From positions 11,893,714 through 11,957,713 of the forward strand of contig NC_053149.1 of NCBI RefSeq assembly GCF_016808335.1: a DNA stretch of 64,000 bases, in the 5' to 3' direction. Shown here piece by piece: positions 1-8,594 of this stretch (the stretch's first letter is position 1; the number at the start of each line of letters is the position of its first letter). Made by a program: the position numbers and the translations under genes. The notes under the pieces are model-generated. The model saw only the letters and a list, made by a program, of their open reading frames with translations. It had not been told where the DNA came from and did not search any database. Source of the stretch: Panicum virgatum. Its lineage: Eukaryota > Streptophyta > Magnoliopsida > Poales > Poaceae.

Positions 1-2
1 GG

Positions 3-503
3 TTCTACGTCGCCGTCGTGGCGGACGCAGAGTTCGTGCTCCTGCTGGGCGACCTGAGCCGCGGGTACGTCGAGCGGCTGCACGGCGGGATACCGATCGC
101 GGGCTCCCGGATGGCGCGGCGCCGGGAGCGGTTCGTCGGGTGCGGCTGCTGGTCCACGAGAGCCCGGTTCCTGGAGGCCGGCGCGGAGCACGAGATCGGC
201 GTCGTGGTGCTGGACGGCGACGCTGAGGCCTGGGTCACCGTGGACGGCCGCAAGGTGGTGCAGCTCCGCCGGCTGCGGTGGAGGGGGGGGAGCAGGGAAG
301 GAGCAGCGCGGCAAGAGGAGGAAGAAGAAGAATGCGGCAGAAGGAAGTGGGAGGAGAGGGGGGATCGATTCGGTCGGATATGGTTAGCGGCGGCGCGTCA
401 ATCGGGCCCAGCGCGCAGTAACGGGGCCGAACGGCGTCGGTGCATGCTGACTCAGCGCCAGCGTGGACAGGTCTCGTGGCTGCCACATCCTCAAATGTGG
501 TAA
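3..503 (+). CDS. DUF868-family protein, 3' part only
   Basis: The open frame enters from outside the window at base 3. It begins FYVAVVADAEFVLLLGDL and continues through an RRRERFVG stretch, a W-STRARF segment, and VTVDGRKVVQLRRLRW near base 290. These are landmarks of the C-terminal half of the plant DUF868 family, whose function is unknown. After RLRW the frame crosses a run of eight G and becomes a charged tail (EEEEEE, RRK) unlike the usual family end, finishing at a TGA around 501-503. In another frame the tail would be shorter, so the true stop is uncertain; a one-base slip in the G run or a lineage-specific tail are both possible. Family assignment is fairly secure, the 3' end is not. 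Confidence 0.7.
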   Translation, partial: FYVAVVADAEFVLLLGDLSRGYVERLHGGIPIAGSRMARRRERFVGCGCWSTRARFLEAGAEHEIGVVVLDGDAEAWVTVDGRKVVQLRRLRWRGGSREGAARQEEEEEECGRRKWEERGDRFGRIWLAAARQSGPARSNGAERRRCMLTQRQRGQVSWLPHPQMW

Positions 504-1321
504 ATTTGTAAGTCAAACTTCTCTCTTATGGTATAGATGTAGGTGGCATCGTAATAGTGATAATCTGATGAGTGCAATTCGTTATAATGGTAAAAATGTA
601 AAACCCCCCTCCAAGTTTAGATTCGGATGGGCGCGGGGCGGCCCCACGGCCAGTGCTGCTGCGCCTGCGCAGCAGGCGGCCGGAGCCTGGGCGCCTGGAC
701 CCTGCCGCCCAGGGCGATCGCCGGCTGGCTGCTGGCTGCTGGGGGGCGACGGGCGAGACGTGCGGCAGGGCCGGCCAGCGGCGAGGCAGCATAAGGCGGC
801 GGCCGCCGGGGGGGGGGCAGGATGGGCGGACTAGAGCATAGGAGTAGAGCACAGTAGCAGGACGGCGGGGCCGCGGGGGAATCGGCAGGGGGAGACCGAA
901 ACGGGAGTTGGGGGGCCGCTGGGTATCGCCGCGTGAATCCCAGCAGACTTGTCGCAACTCGAAAAGCCTTCCTACTCGAGATTTGGGCCTAAACTAGTGC
1001 AATAAATCAGGCAAAATGTATAGTCTACTCAAATTTGTTTCGAAACAATTTTATTTTAGAATAATTTTTTAATTGTTTCAGCAATATAAAATATTTATTT
1101 TGGAAAAAAATTGTTCCGAAATAAAAGATAGTTATTGGAGCTTATATGATGATTTGACAATCAATCACGCGTGTGACTCTTAATATTTGTGGGAGTTGGA
1201 AGGCTGGGAGGCGAAGCCGGGCTGTGATGACAGACTTTGGGCTGTGTGGGCTGGCGGTGGGGGTATGGGAATGGGCTGCTAAGATATTTTGGGCCAAATT
1301 ACGAATTGGCTTGTAGCCAAT
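504..1321. other. Intergenic, GC-rich then AT-rich
   Basis: Bases 600-960 are GC-rich with open frames on both strands that resemble no known protein. From about 985 the sequence turns AT-rich. Bases 1036-1125 form an imperfect foldback: a TTTCGAAACAATTTT arm faces AAAAAAATTGTTCCGAAA. It could be a decayed MITE, but I see no target duplication. No gene is supported. Confidence 0.5.
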
Positions 1322-1603
1322 GTTAGAACGGTCTAGTGGGACGCTACTCACCAGGGTTCAAATCCTGGTGCTCGCATCTTTTCTTGGGATTTTCCTAGGA
1401 TTTACTGGCGTGATGCATTAAGTGGTAAGCAACATTTCCGTCGACAACGAAGCGTCAATGATGACTTCGGGAATCTTCAAATCTGTCGGTGCTCAGTTCT
1501 TCGGAGATGCTCATAGGGGTAGGGTTTGCGTACGTGTGTTCATAGGGGTGAGTGTGCGTGCGTGTTGTGGGCATCTACGTTGTACCATGTAATTCTAAAA
1601 AAA
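1322..1603 (+). mobile_element. tRNA-derived SINE
   Basis: The element has a polymerase III internal promoter. A box A-like GGTCTAGTGGGA lies at 1330-1341 and a good box B, GGTTCAAATCC, at 1355-1365. The body then contains TTTACTGGCGTGATGC, a CGTCGACAACGAAGCG segment and a TGCTCATAGGGGTAGGG / GTTCATAGGGGTGAGTG pair, and ends in a short A run near 1596-1603. I recognise this body as that of abundant grass SINEs. Target-site duplications were not clear, so the 5' boundary is approximate. It is not a working tRNA gene: no acceptor stem can form around box B. Confidence 0.7.
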
Positions 1604-1680
1604 GCTATTGGACCAAATGAGAGATTTGGGACTTTAGAAGACTATTTTGTTGTGCTATTTTCGATTCTTTGAATCACAAC

Positions 1681-2344
1681 CAGGGATGGCAACGGGTCTA
1701 AACCCAACGGGTTTTGCCGTCCCAAACCCAAACCCATGAAAAATATTTGAACCCACTAAAAAACCATACCCGTGACGGGTTTAAAATTTTGCCTAAACCC
1801 AAACCCATCGGGTTAGCAGGTACCCACGGGTCACCCATGGGTCTACACATTACTATATAATTTTTTCTCATGATCAATAAGTTTAATATAGTAAACATCA
1901 TTGTATAGCGTATTAAGAGTAAGAAATCTAGGTTCACTAAAAATTACAAAAAATATAAATATAAATAACAAGCTCTATATTTAAATGATCATAACACCAT
2001 ACAAAATCACAAATCCATCATATGCATATACAAACACGACAACTACAAAGCAACAACACCCATACCCACCGCTTAAGGATTTACCAAAATAAGGATTGAA
2101 GGAAAGGAATGTTAAATTTGTTATAAACTCACAAAATAAAATGACAATTATTCTATGTTAGATCGGGTTTTAAAAAACCCATGGGTTTACGGGTTTGGGT
2201 ATTGTAGGATCAAACCCATGCCCATAAACCCAACGGGTAGGACTTTGTGCCCATTAATAAACCTACAGGTCTAAAAATTGATCCAAACTCGTACCCTAAT
2301 GGAGCAAAAACCCATCGGATTTCGGGTACCCATTGCCATCCCTA
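1681..2344. mobile_element. Non-autonomous hAT element
   Basis: The element is 664 bp with ends CAGGGATGGCAACGGGT and ACCCATTGCCATCCCTA, close to Ac/Ds termini. It is flanked by a perfect 8-bp target duplication, ATCACAAC, at 1673-1680 and 2345-2352. Inside, both ends carry many copies of AACCCA / TGGGTT-type subterminal repeats, and the centre is AT-rich without a transposase. Eight-base duplications are diagnostic of hAT transposition, which must have been supplied in trans. Confidence 0.9.
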
Positions 2345-2945
2345 ATCACAACTAGTGGAGATGCACGTAACACGTCATTTTAAAATATTTAATACACAAA
2401 ATAATTTATTCAAAAAATTAAATAGTAATTTTATTTATAGGAAAGGTATAGGAGAGGCATGAGTGGCAAACATATATATATTCAAAATTGTAGTAAATAA
2501 ATTTGACAATTCATAGAAATGACATTGGAATTAGACTTCTTTGGTAGTAGAGGAATGACAATGGAATTCTCAAGGTTTCAATTCGCAAGAAAATATTCTT
2601 TCAAATAAATAAATGTTCAAGCTCACAAAAGATATGTTACAATTGCTAATAATATTGAATACTCAATTATTACCATATTTTCTTCCTTTCGGATGCATTG
2701 GAGACAATACCAACACCATAGCTATGAAAAATGTCAAGTAAACCATGCAGCCATTCCAATAGAGGAACATACATTGAACATCTTCTGGTAATAGTAAAGA
2801 ACATGCAATTCCTTAGATTTCACCAACAGAGCAACAAGTCTAGTATTCAAACGGTTGAACCAATGGTTCCTAGTCCTTAATTTGTAAACGAACCAATCAT
2901 CCTCATTCAAAATCAATTACTTTTTCTAAAAAATGTAAATATCAT

Positions 2946-2947
<2 letters not shown>

Positions 2948-2989
<42 letters not shown>
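2948..2989. repeat. (AC)n-(TA)n microsatellite
   Basis: A run of AC dinucleotides (2948-2980) passes directly into TA dinucleotides (2981-2989). It is likely length-polymorphic. Confidence 0.95.
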
Positions 2990-3572
2990 GAAAAAAAATC
3001 ATAAATAACACTTAAAAGGACAAGAATTATTTTTCTCACAATAGTTATTTTGATATCATGAAGATAGGAGCCAATATGATTTTTTTATTGAATCTTGTCT
3101 TGTAATCATATGTACATTCTGAAAAAATGCATGCTTGGTTCCCAAGAATTGCTAGGTTTTTTTTTGAAAGTTTAGAATTTTTAGGGCTGAAAATACCTTT
3201 GTATATGTTCAAATTTGCTTATATCTTTTCGAAGCTTTGCCTGCCATGTCCCCAAGAGTTGCTTTGTATTATGAATGTGAGTAAATTACTAGTATTAAAA
3301 GGATAGAATCCTTCGGAAACAGACAAAATAGGAGGTGGCGGTAGTGCAGGTTTGGTTCTGGCAGGACTTTAATCCTGACCGGTGCTAGCTGGTCTTTTTT
3401 CTTTTGCCAGAGAAGGAAAGATATCACGTAGGGGCTTTCTCTTTTCAAATAAAGGAGCATCCGTAAGATAGGTCTATATTACGGCCTGCCGTAAATTAGC
3501 TACAATCCATGATTTTACGCAATCAGTGAACAGTACAAAAGGCATCCGTTGGCCTTGGAGTTCTTCAGCGAT

Positions 3573-3592
3573 TTTTTTTTTTTTTGAAACGA
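3573..3592 (-). mobile_element. Minimal poly(A) retroposon insertion
   Basis: A 20-bp T-rich insert ending GAAACGA lies between two exact copies of the 15-mer GAGTTCTTCAGCGAT (3558-3572 and 3593-3607). Read on the minus strand it is a few bases followed by poly(A). That is the footprint of a LINE-driven insertion aborted almost at once, flanked by its target-site duplication. Confidence 0.7.
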
Positions 3593-4492
3593 GAGTTCTT
3601 CAGCGATAACATATGAACTATGTGGGAGTCGCTCAAATGAGACATATACAAGAGACCTTGCTAATTGACACCTCTGTGACATGTTTCTAGATTGGCTATC
3701 ATGAGATGATGATTTCACGGAACGCTATTAGTTCAGCTAAAAAGTTGAGCGCATGGGCGATCTTCTATTTTTGTCAGAAAAAAGAAAAAGGCAGGTCTCG
3801 GTTCTGTTTAGGCCCGTGTATACGAGCGTGAGCTTCAGTTGTAGTGATTCTTTGCCACCTCGCCTGCTACTGTGAACTGAACTTGAAAATCCTCAAAGAA
3901 CGGCACAGGAGAAATGATTAACCGAATTATAATTTGGAAGTGTGGCTATGTTCGAATTAAAAGCAAATTACTAAATGTTTCTGAATAATGGTCGCAAAAT
4001 GAAAGCACGCAGCGCCATCTGCTGAAAAAAAGGAGGACGATCCGTATATATGAACAGAAGCGACAAAAAGTAAAATTGTTCCATCCCCTTTTGAAACAGG
4101 CCCCGTTGATCTCTGCTTTTTCACCGCCAAAGAGGCGAAATGCCGGTGAAAGAAAGCCGGAATCTTCAGTCCGGAGGTCGGAGGAAATGTTCTTGGCCAA
4201 CGTTGACAGACATTCCAAATGCTGGCAGCAGGGCTAGCCGCAGAGGCCAGAGGGAGGAGCACGTCAACGACCTCAAGCAAGGAACACACACGTACCCACC
4301 CGGCCTCCAGCGATCCAGTATCCACGCCCGAGAAAAAAAAGAGAACGCCAGCAGCACGATAAGACGACGCAGACCGAAAGAGCACGGCGAATCAGATGCC
4401 TGGAACGGCCGAATGCCTCACGAAACCAGTTTCCCAATCACCTGCTGATCGTGTTCTTTCTCCCCGGGTGAATGCGAATCCCCTCCAGTAGT

Positions 4493-4498
4493 TATAAA
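4493..4498 (+). promoter_or_regulatory. TATA box of the 4605 gene
   Basis: TATAAA lies 112 bases before the start codon at 4605, giving a predicted transcription start near 4525 and a leader of about 80 bases. Confidence 0.6.
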
Positions 4499-4604
4499 CG
4501 CAGAGAGCGGGCCAGCCATTGCAATTCGCAAGGAATCTAGTAGCCATCGGAATACCAGCCAAAGATCACCGAGCTCTCTCGATCATCTCCGGAGTTCAGG
4601 AGGC

Positions 4605-5786
4605 ATGGCCGACGACCAGCAGCCGCCGGCGCAGCGGTACTGGTTCCCGTACTGGACCGCGCCCCCGCAGCCGCCGCCGCCGCCCGCGCCCGCTCCTCGG
4701 CCGGCGGTCCGCCCGCAGCTGTCGAGGCGGGACACCCGCCCGGCGCCCCCGGCGTCGCCGCCTCCTGTAACGCCATCCCCGTCGCGGCGGCAGTCGCAGC
4801 CTCACCCATCAGCGACGGCGACGGCGCCGGCATCCAGAGGCGCTGGAGGTGCCCCTTCTCCGCCGGTTCAGCCGCAGCCGACGCGGCTGTCGAGCAGGCC
4901 GTCCCCGTCGCCGGCCCGCGCGCCGCCCCTCTCGCCCATCAGAGAGCCCAACGCTAGTGCATCTCCGGCGCCGGTTCCGGTACCTGTTGCCAAGGAGCCC
5001 AAGCCAGCTGCCACTCCTCATCCTACTGCCCATGAAGTTCCCAAGCAAAAAGACATCACCATCCCGCAGGAGAAAACCATCCGTGAACCGCCTGCAGACT
5101 CCAAGACACCCAGCAAGGCGGTAGAGAAGGAGCAGGAGAAGGAAAAAGATAAACAGAAGAAGAAGGAGGAAGACACAGAGAAGAAGGAGAAGGAGAAGGA
5201 GAAAGAAAAGGAGAAGGAGAAAGAAAAGGAGCGAGACAAGAAGGAGAAAGAGCACAAGGAGAAAAAGGAGAAGGATAAAGAAGAGATCAAAAGCAAAGAG
5301 GCAGCCGGCGAGCACAGCCATGGCAGCAAGCTACACAAGGAGCTCAAATCGGGCGTCGCGGACATGGTGCACAAGCTGAGCGCCTCGGCGCCGTCATCCG
5401 GCGGCGGCGACCACGAGCGCCCTGCCTCGGCCGCGGCAGGGACGACGGTCGTCACGCTGGCCGGCGAGAACAAGGGCGCGTCCATGAAGATAGACGGCGC
5501 CGCGGTGGCCGACGGCAAGGCTGACTCGGCGGCCGGGAAGGAGCGCCGCGGCCACAAGCTCGACGGCAGCGTCGCTGGCGGGAAGTCGCAGGCCCGGGGC
5601 AAGGGGCTGACGGCGTTCGTCAACAGCAACGTGCAGGTGATCAACAACTCGCTGCTGCTGCAGAGCTCCTGCAACAGCGGCGACCCGGGGGTGCACCTCA
5701 AGCTGGCCACCAAGTCCAAGAAGAAGGGGGACGGCGGCGAGGAAGCCGGAGGCAAGAGTGGCTCTGTTGCTGCGCCAAAGAAATGA
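4605..5786 (+). CDS. Proline-rich, lysine/glutamate-rich plant protein
   Basis: A single-exon gene of 393 residues starting at an ATG in good context (ggcATGG). The first 130 residues are rich in proline, alanine and arginine, with an aromatic patch RYWFPYW near residue 10. Residues about 172-232 are almost entirely lysine and glutamate, predicted to form a long charged helix or coiled coil. The C-terminus holds the only conserved-looking part, about residues 337-365, with FVNSNVQVINNSLLLQSS followed by DPGVHLKL. I know this block from uncharacterised plant proteins, so the tail rather than the low-complexity body defines the family. There is no signal peptide or membrane segment. Function is unknown. 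Antisense frames through the KE region are composition artefacts. Confidence 0.8.
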   Translation: MADDQQPPAQRYWFPYWTAPPQPPPPPAPAPRPAVRPQLSRRDTRPAPPASPPPVTPSPSRRQSQPHPSATATAPASRGAGGAPSPPVQPQPTRLSSRPSPSPARAPPLSPIREPNASASPAPVPVPVAKEPKPAATPHPTAHEVPKQKDITIPQEKTIREPPADSKTPSKAVEKEQEKEKDKQKKKEEDTEKKEKEKEKEKEKEKEKERDKKEKEHKEKKEKDKEEIKSKEAAGEHSHGSKLHKELKSGVADMVHKLSASAPSSGGGDHERPASAAAGTTVVTLAGENKGASMKIDGAAVADGKADSAAGKERRGHKLDGSVAGGKSQARGKGLTAFVNSNVQVINNSLLLQSSCNSGDPGVHLKLATKSKKKGDGGEEAGGKSGSVAAPKK

Positions 5787-6042
5787 TCGAGCTCCAGGCC
5801 TCTAGCCATCGACCGCCCCTGGCTATCACGATCAAGGATCAACTGGCCAAATCAACCATCGATGTGCAAGCAAACAGAGTATTCAAGTCTGCTTAGCGAT
5901 GATCGTTATGTATTCGTTGTAACCAAGCAGAAAAAAAGTTATTTACAAACTGTGATTCGCAAGGTAAACTTTGAAGCAAATGTGAATCCCCACGAGCGTT
6001 CAAATTAATTTGCAGCATATTTCCGGGAGGATATTTGGCACG
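5787..6042 (+). other. 3' UTR and spacer
   Basis: The sequence becomes AT-rich after the stop and contains likely polyadenylation signals around 5930-5960. It ends at the Mutator-like insertion. Confidence 0.5.
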
Positions 6043-6052
6043 ATGCAAATGT

Positions 6053-7570
6053 GCGCCTTTTTTATTTTTGCATTTTTCAAAAAAAAATTTACAGAAATAT
6101 ATTTTTGGATTTAGGTTTTACAGATCTATACCCCTACCGCCCGGCAGGGGGCGGCAGGGGGCCTACCGCCCGGCAGGTGGGCGGTAGGGATCTATATGTA
6201 AATAAAAATAAATTTTTTTTGCGTAGAGGTCCTTGGAGGGAGCCTGCCGCCCCCCTGCCGGGCGGCAGGCCCCCTGCCGCCACCTGGTGGGAAGGGAAGG
6301 GGGCCTGCCGCCCGGCAGGGGGGCGGCAGGCTCCCTCCTCAAATATAAAACTCCAACCCTTCCCTCTGCGCCCTCATTTTCTGCCCACGAGATCCAGAGA
6401 GGGGAGAGGGAGAGAGGAGGGGTGAGGGAGGTAAAAAAACCGGCGAAGCCCTGCAGGATTTTTGATCCGAACCGCAGGTAACCAATATTTCTCAACTTTG
6501 TCATTCCAGATTTTTTTCCTCTTGTGGTTCTGGTTCTGGTTCTGGAGCTTGCACGTTCTCTTCTTCTTTATCCTCTTCCATCTCTTCATTGCAGTCAGAT
6601 GTTGTGTGTGTTGACCCTTCACCTAAATCACCGGTCTTCTAGTGATTCTGAATTACCATTGCGAGAGGCCACCCACTTTCAAGAGCTGCGTGCATGTAAT
6701 GTTGCCATTCTTCCGTACTATTTATATGCGTCAACTCCCAGAAATCCCCATTAGTTTCCCAGGAAGTCAAGGTATGAACCGTAAGCAAATGAGTCTTTGA
6801 ATTCACATTGAACATCTTGTGAAGACATTTCCGTATGGACTCAAAACTCCTCTCTAGGGGTTTGTCTAGACTGCACTGTCTTCTTTCCAATGCTGATAGA
6901 TTTACTCCATAGGAATCATGAGTAATTCTATAGAAGTCACCGTAATGAACTTGAAATGCCACTTTGCTCGACATATTTGGAAGTGCAAAGACTTCATTTT
7001 AATTAATCTAATATCTACAAATATACTATGCCTTCAATTATAACCACTAATCCGAACCCTAAGTGCTTACAACAATAAAAAATACTAATCATAAATATAA
7101 AAAAATCTGGAATGACAAAGTTGAGAAATATTGGTTACCTGCGGTTCGGATCAAAAATCCTGCAGGGCTTCGCCGGTTTTTTTTACCTCCCTCACCCCTC
7201 CTCTCTCCCTCTCCCCTCTCCCCTCTCTGGATCTCGTGGGCAGAAAATGAGGACGCAGAGGGAAGGGTTGGAGTTTTATATTTGAGGAGGGAGCCTGCCG
7301 CCCCCCTGCCGGGCGGCAGGCCCCCTGCCGCCCCACCAGTTGGCGGCAGGGGGCCTGCCGCCCGGCAGGGGGGCGGCAGGCTCCCTCCAAGGACCTCTGC
7401 GCAAAAAAAATTTATTTTTATTTACATATAGGTCTCTACCGCCCACCTGCCGGGCGGTAGGCCCCCTGCCGCCCCGCTGCCGGGCGGTAGGGGTATAGAT
7501 CTGTAAAACCTAAATCTAAAAATATATTTCTGTATTTTTTTTTTGAAAAATGCAAAAATAAAAAAGGCGC
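6053..7570. mobile_element. Mutator-like element with very long terminal inverted repeats
   Basis: The element is 1518 bp and lies between perfect 10-bp direct repeats, ATGCAAATGT, at 6043-6052 and 7571-7580, a target size typical of MULEs. Its arms (about 6053-6517 and 7099-7570) are near-perfect inverted copies starting GCGCCTTTTTTATTTTTGC. Each arm contains GC-rich palindromic modules built on CTGCCGCCCGGCAG. The 580-bp centre carries a transposase-like fragment on the minus strand. The near identity of the arms suggests recent insertion or gene conversion. The transcript would fold into a long hairpin. Confidence 0.85.
6639..6974 (-). pseudogene. N-terminal fragment resembling a MULE transposase
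   Basis: A 111-residue frame begins MSSKVAFQVHYGDFYRI and contains LLTVHTLTSWETNGDFWELTHI and a WPLAMVIQ segment. This layout (short beta-rich N-terminus, then FWEL and WPL blocks) resembles the N-terminal PB1-like part of grass Mutator-type transposases. The catalytic DDE core and zinc knuckle are absent, so it cannot encode a working transposase. Its position between the long inverted arms fits a deletion derivative. The family call rests on remembered similarity and is moderate. Confidence 0.4.
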
Positions 7571-7587
7571 ATGCAAATGTTAACATT

Positions 7588-7704
7588 TGGGCCCCCAGCT
7601 ATGGTTATCTACTGGGCTGGCCTGGCACGCTTTTTGGCCCAGTTGCTAGTCTGGAAGAGGAGAAGTCTCTGTCTCGTCTCCTCCTCTCCCTCCTAAAACC
7701 CTAA
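7588..7704 (+). promoter_or_regulatory. Site II elements and telo box upstream of 7758 gene
   Basis: Three TGGGCY site II motifs occur at 7588-7593 (TGGGCC), 7613-7618 (TGGGCT) and 7636-7641 (reverse). A telo box, AAACCCTAA, follows at 7696-7704. In plants this pairing is typical of promoters for ribosomal proteins and ribosome-biogenesis factors and drives expression in dividing cells. The motifs begin just after the MULE target duplication, so the element inserted immediately upstream of the promoter. Confidence 0.65.
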
Positions 7705-7757
7705 CCCCTACTCAACCCTCAAATCGCAGCTCAGCTCTCTGACCGGCGGCGGGGGCG

Positions 7758-8594
7758 ATGAGGGCGATCACAGGCGCCGTCGTCTCCTCCAAGTCCTGCT
7801 CCCTCAGCAGGGCAGTCAGCGTCCTCGACGAATTCTACAAATCCGCCGCCTCCAACCTCCCCTCCGCCGACTGCGCCACTTACCTCCTCACCGCCGCCGA
7901 AGCCACCAGGGAGCACATGCTCTTCCGCCGCGTGCTCCGTGCTAATCAGCAGCAGGGTGCGGCCAATCTCGAGGCCTACGACTATGATGGCGAAAGAGAG
8001 CACCAGGACCGGGAGAGGAAAGGGGACACGGCTGCTCCAACTGGTGGTTCCCACCGCGATTCCGCTGCGGAGGTGGAGCTAGACGCTGCCGCCGGCGAGA
8101 AGAAGAGCAAGAAGAAGAAGAAGAATAAAGAGGATGGCCAGCAGGGCAGAGCTGTTGCTGGCGTTGAATCGCACATTCCCTCTTCACCAGAAATTGGCAA
8201 GGAGAAGAGGAAGGAGAAACATTCAATTAAGGAAATCACTGCCCATGTGAAGCAGGAGCCAGTGGACAAAGAATTGTTGAGTGAGAAGAACAAGAAGAAA
8301 AAGGAGAAGGGTCGTGTAAAACTAGAAGAGGAAGTGAGAGATGTGGATGAAGTGGGCACAAAAATTGTCAACGACGGTTGGTTAGACCAAAATGTTGCCG
8401 GTGGGGAGAAGAAAAGGAAGAAAAAGAAGCATGAAGAGGAAATCAGCTCCAAGGTTGTGAAGCAGGAGGAGAAAATGGTCAGTGATGGTGATCCGGACAG
8501 CGAGAAGAAGAGGAAAAAGAAGAGGGGGAGAGGTGACAATGATGATAACATGCAGGAGCAAGTAGAGCATACAAAGAAGAAGCAACGGAAGTAA
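7758..8594 (+). CDS. Lysine-rich, probably nucleolar, plant protein
   Basis: A single-exon gene of 278 residues. Residues 1-75 are the only non-repetitive part, mainly helical (SVLDEFYKSA, ATREHMLFRRVLRA). The rest alternates lysine clusters such as KKSKKKKKNK, KKKRKKKKH and KKRKKKRGRG with acidic stretches, and the end KKKQRK gives further nuclear or nucleolar localisation signals. Three SUMO-type psi-K-x-E motifs are visible: VKQE at 164-167, VKLE at 187-190 and VKQE at 234-237. Promoter site II motifs and a telo box support a role connected with ribosome production. No enzyme domain is seen. The start is the first ATG after the 5' leader; an upstream in-frame alternative was not found. Confidence 0.75.
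   Translation: MRAITGAVVSSKSCSLSRAVSVLDEFYKSAASNLPSADCATYLLTAAEATREHMLFRRVLRANQQQGAANLEAYDYDGEREHQDRERKGDTAAPTGGSHRDSAAEVELDAAAGEKKSKKKKKNKEDGQQGRAVAGVESHIPSSPEIGKEKRKEKHSIKEITAHVKQEPVDKELLSEKNKKKKEKGRVKLEEEVRDVDEVGTKIVNDGWLDQNVAGGEKKRKKKKHEEEISSKVVKQEEKMVSDGDPDSEKKRKKKRGRGDNDDNMQEQVEHTKKKQRK

Larger units (their letters stand above)
2353..4480. other. Intergenic region, no gene recognised
   Basis: The stretch is mostly AT-rich with short open frames on both strands, none resembling a known protein. It holds the microsatellite at 2948-2989 and the tiny insertion at 3573-3592. Bases 4130-4450 are less AT-rich and are probably the upstream region of the gene starting at 4605. Confidence 0.5.

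Noticed and set aside
1330..1375. Possible tRNA gene around the GGTTCAAATCC motif
   Set aside because: Only boxes A and B are present, and no acceptor or anticodon stem can be drawn. The following body is SINE-like.
5018..5842. Long minus-strand open frame rich in serine and phenylalanine
   Set aside because: It is the exact antisense of the lysine/glutamate-rich gene and reflects its codon composition.
6230..6340. GC-rich repeats that look array-like (CRISPR-type)
   Set aside because: They are palindromic modules in the arm of a Mutator-like element, without uniform repeats and unique spacers, in a plant nuclear context.
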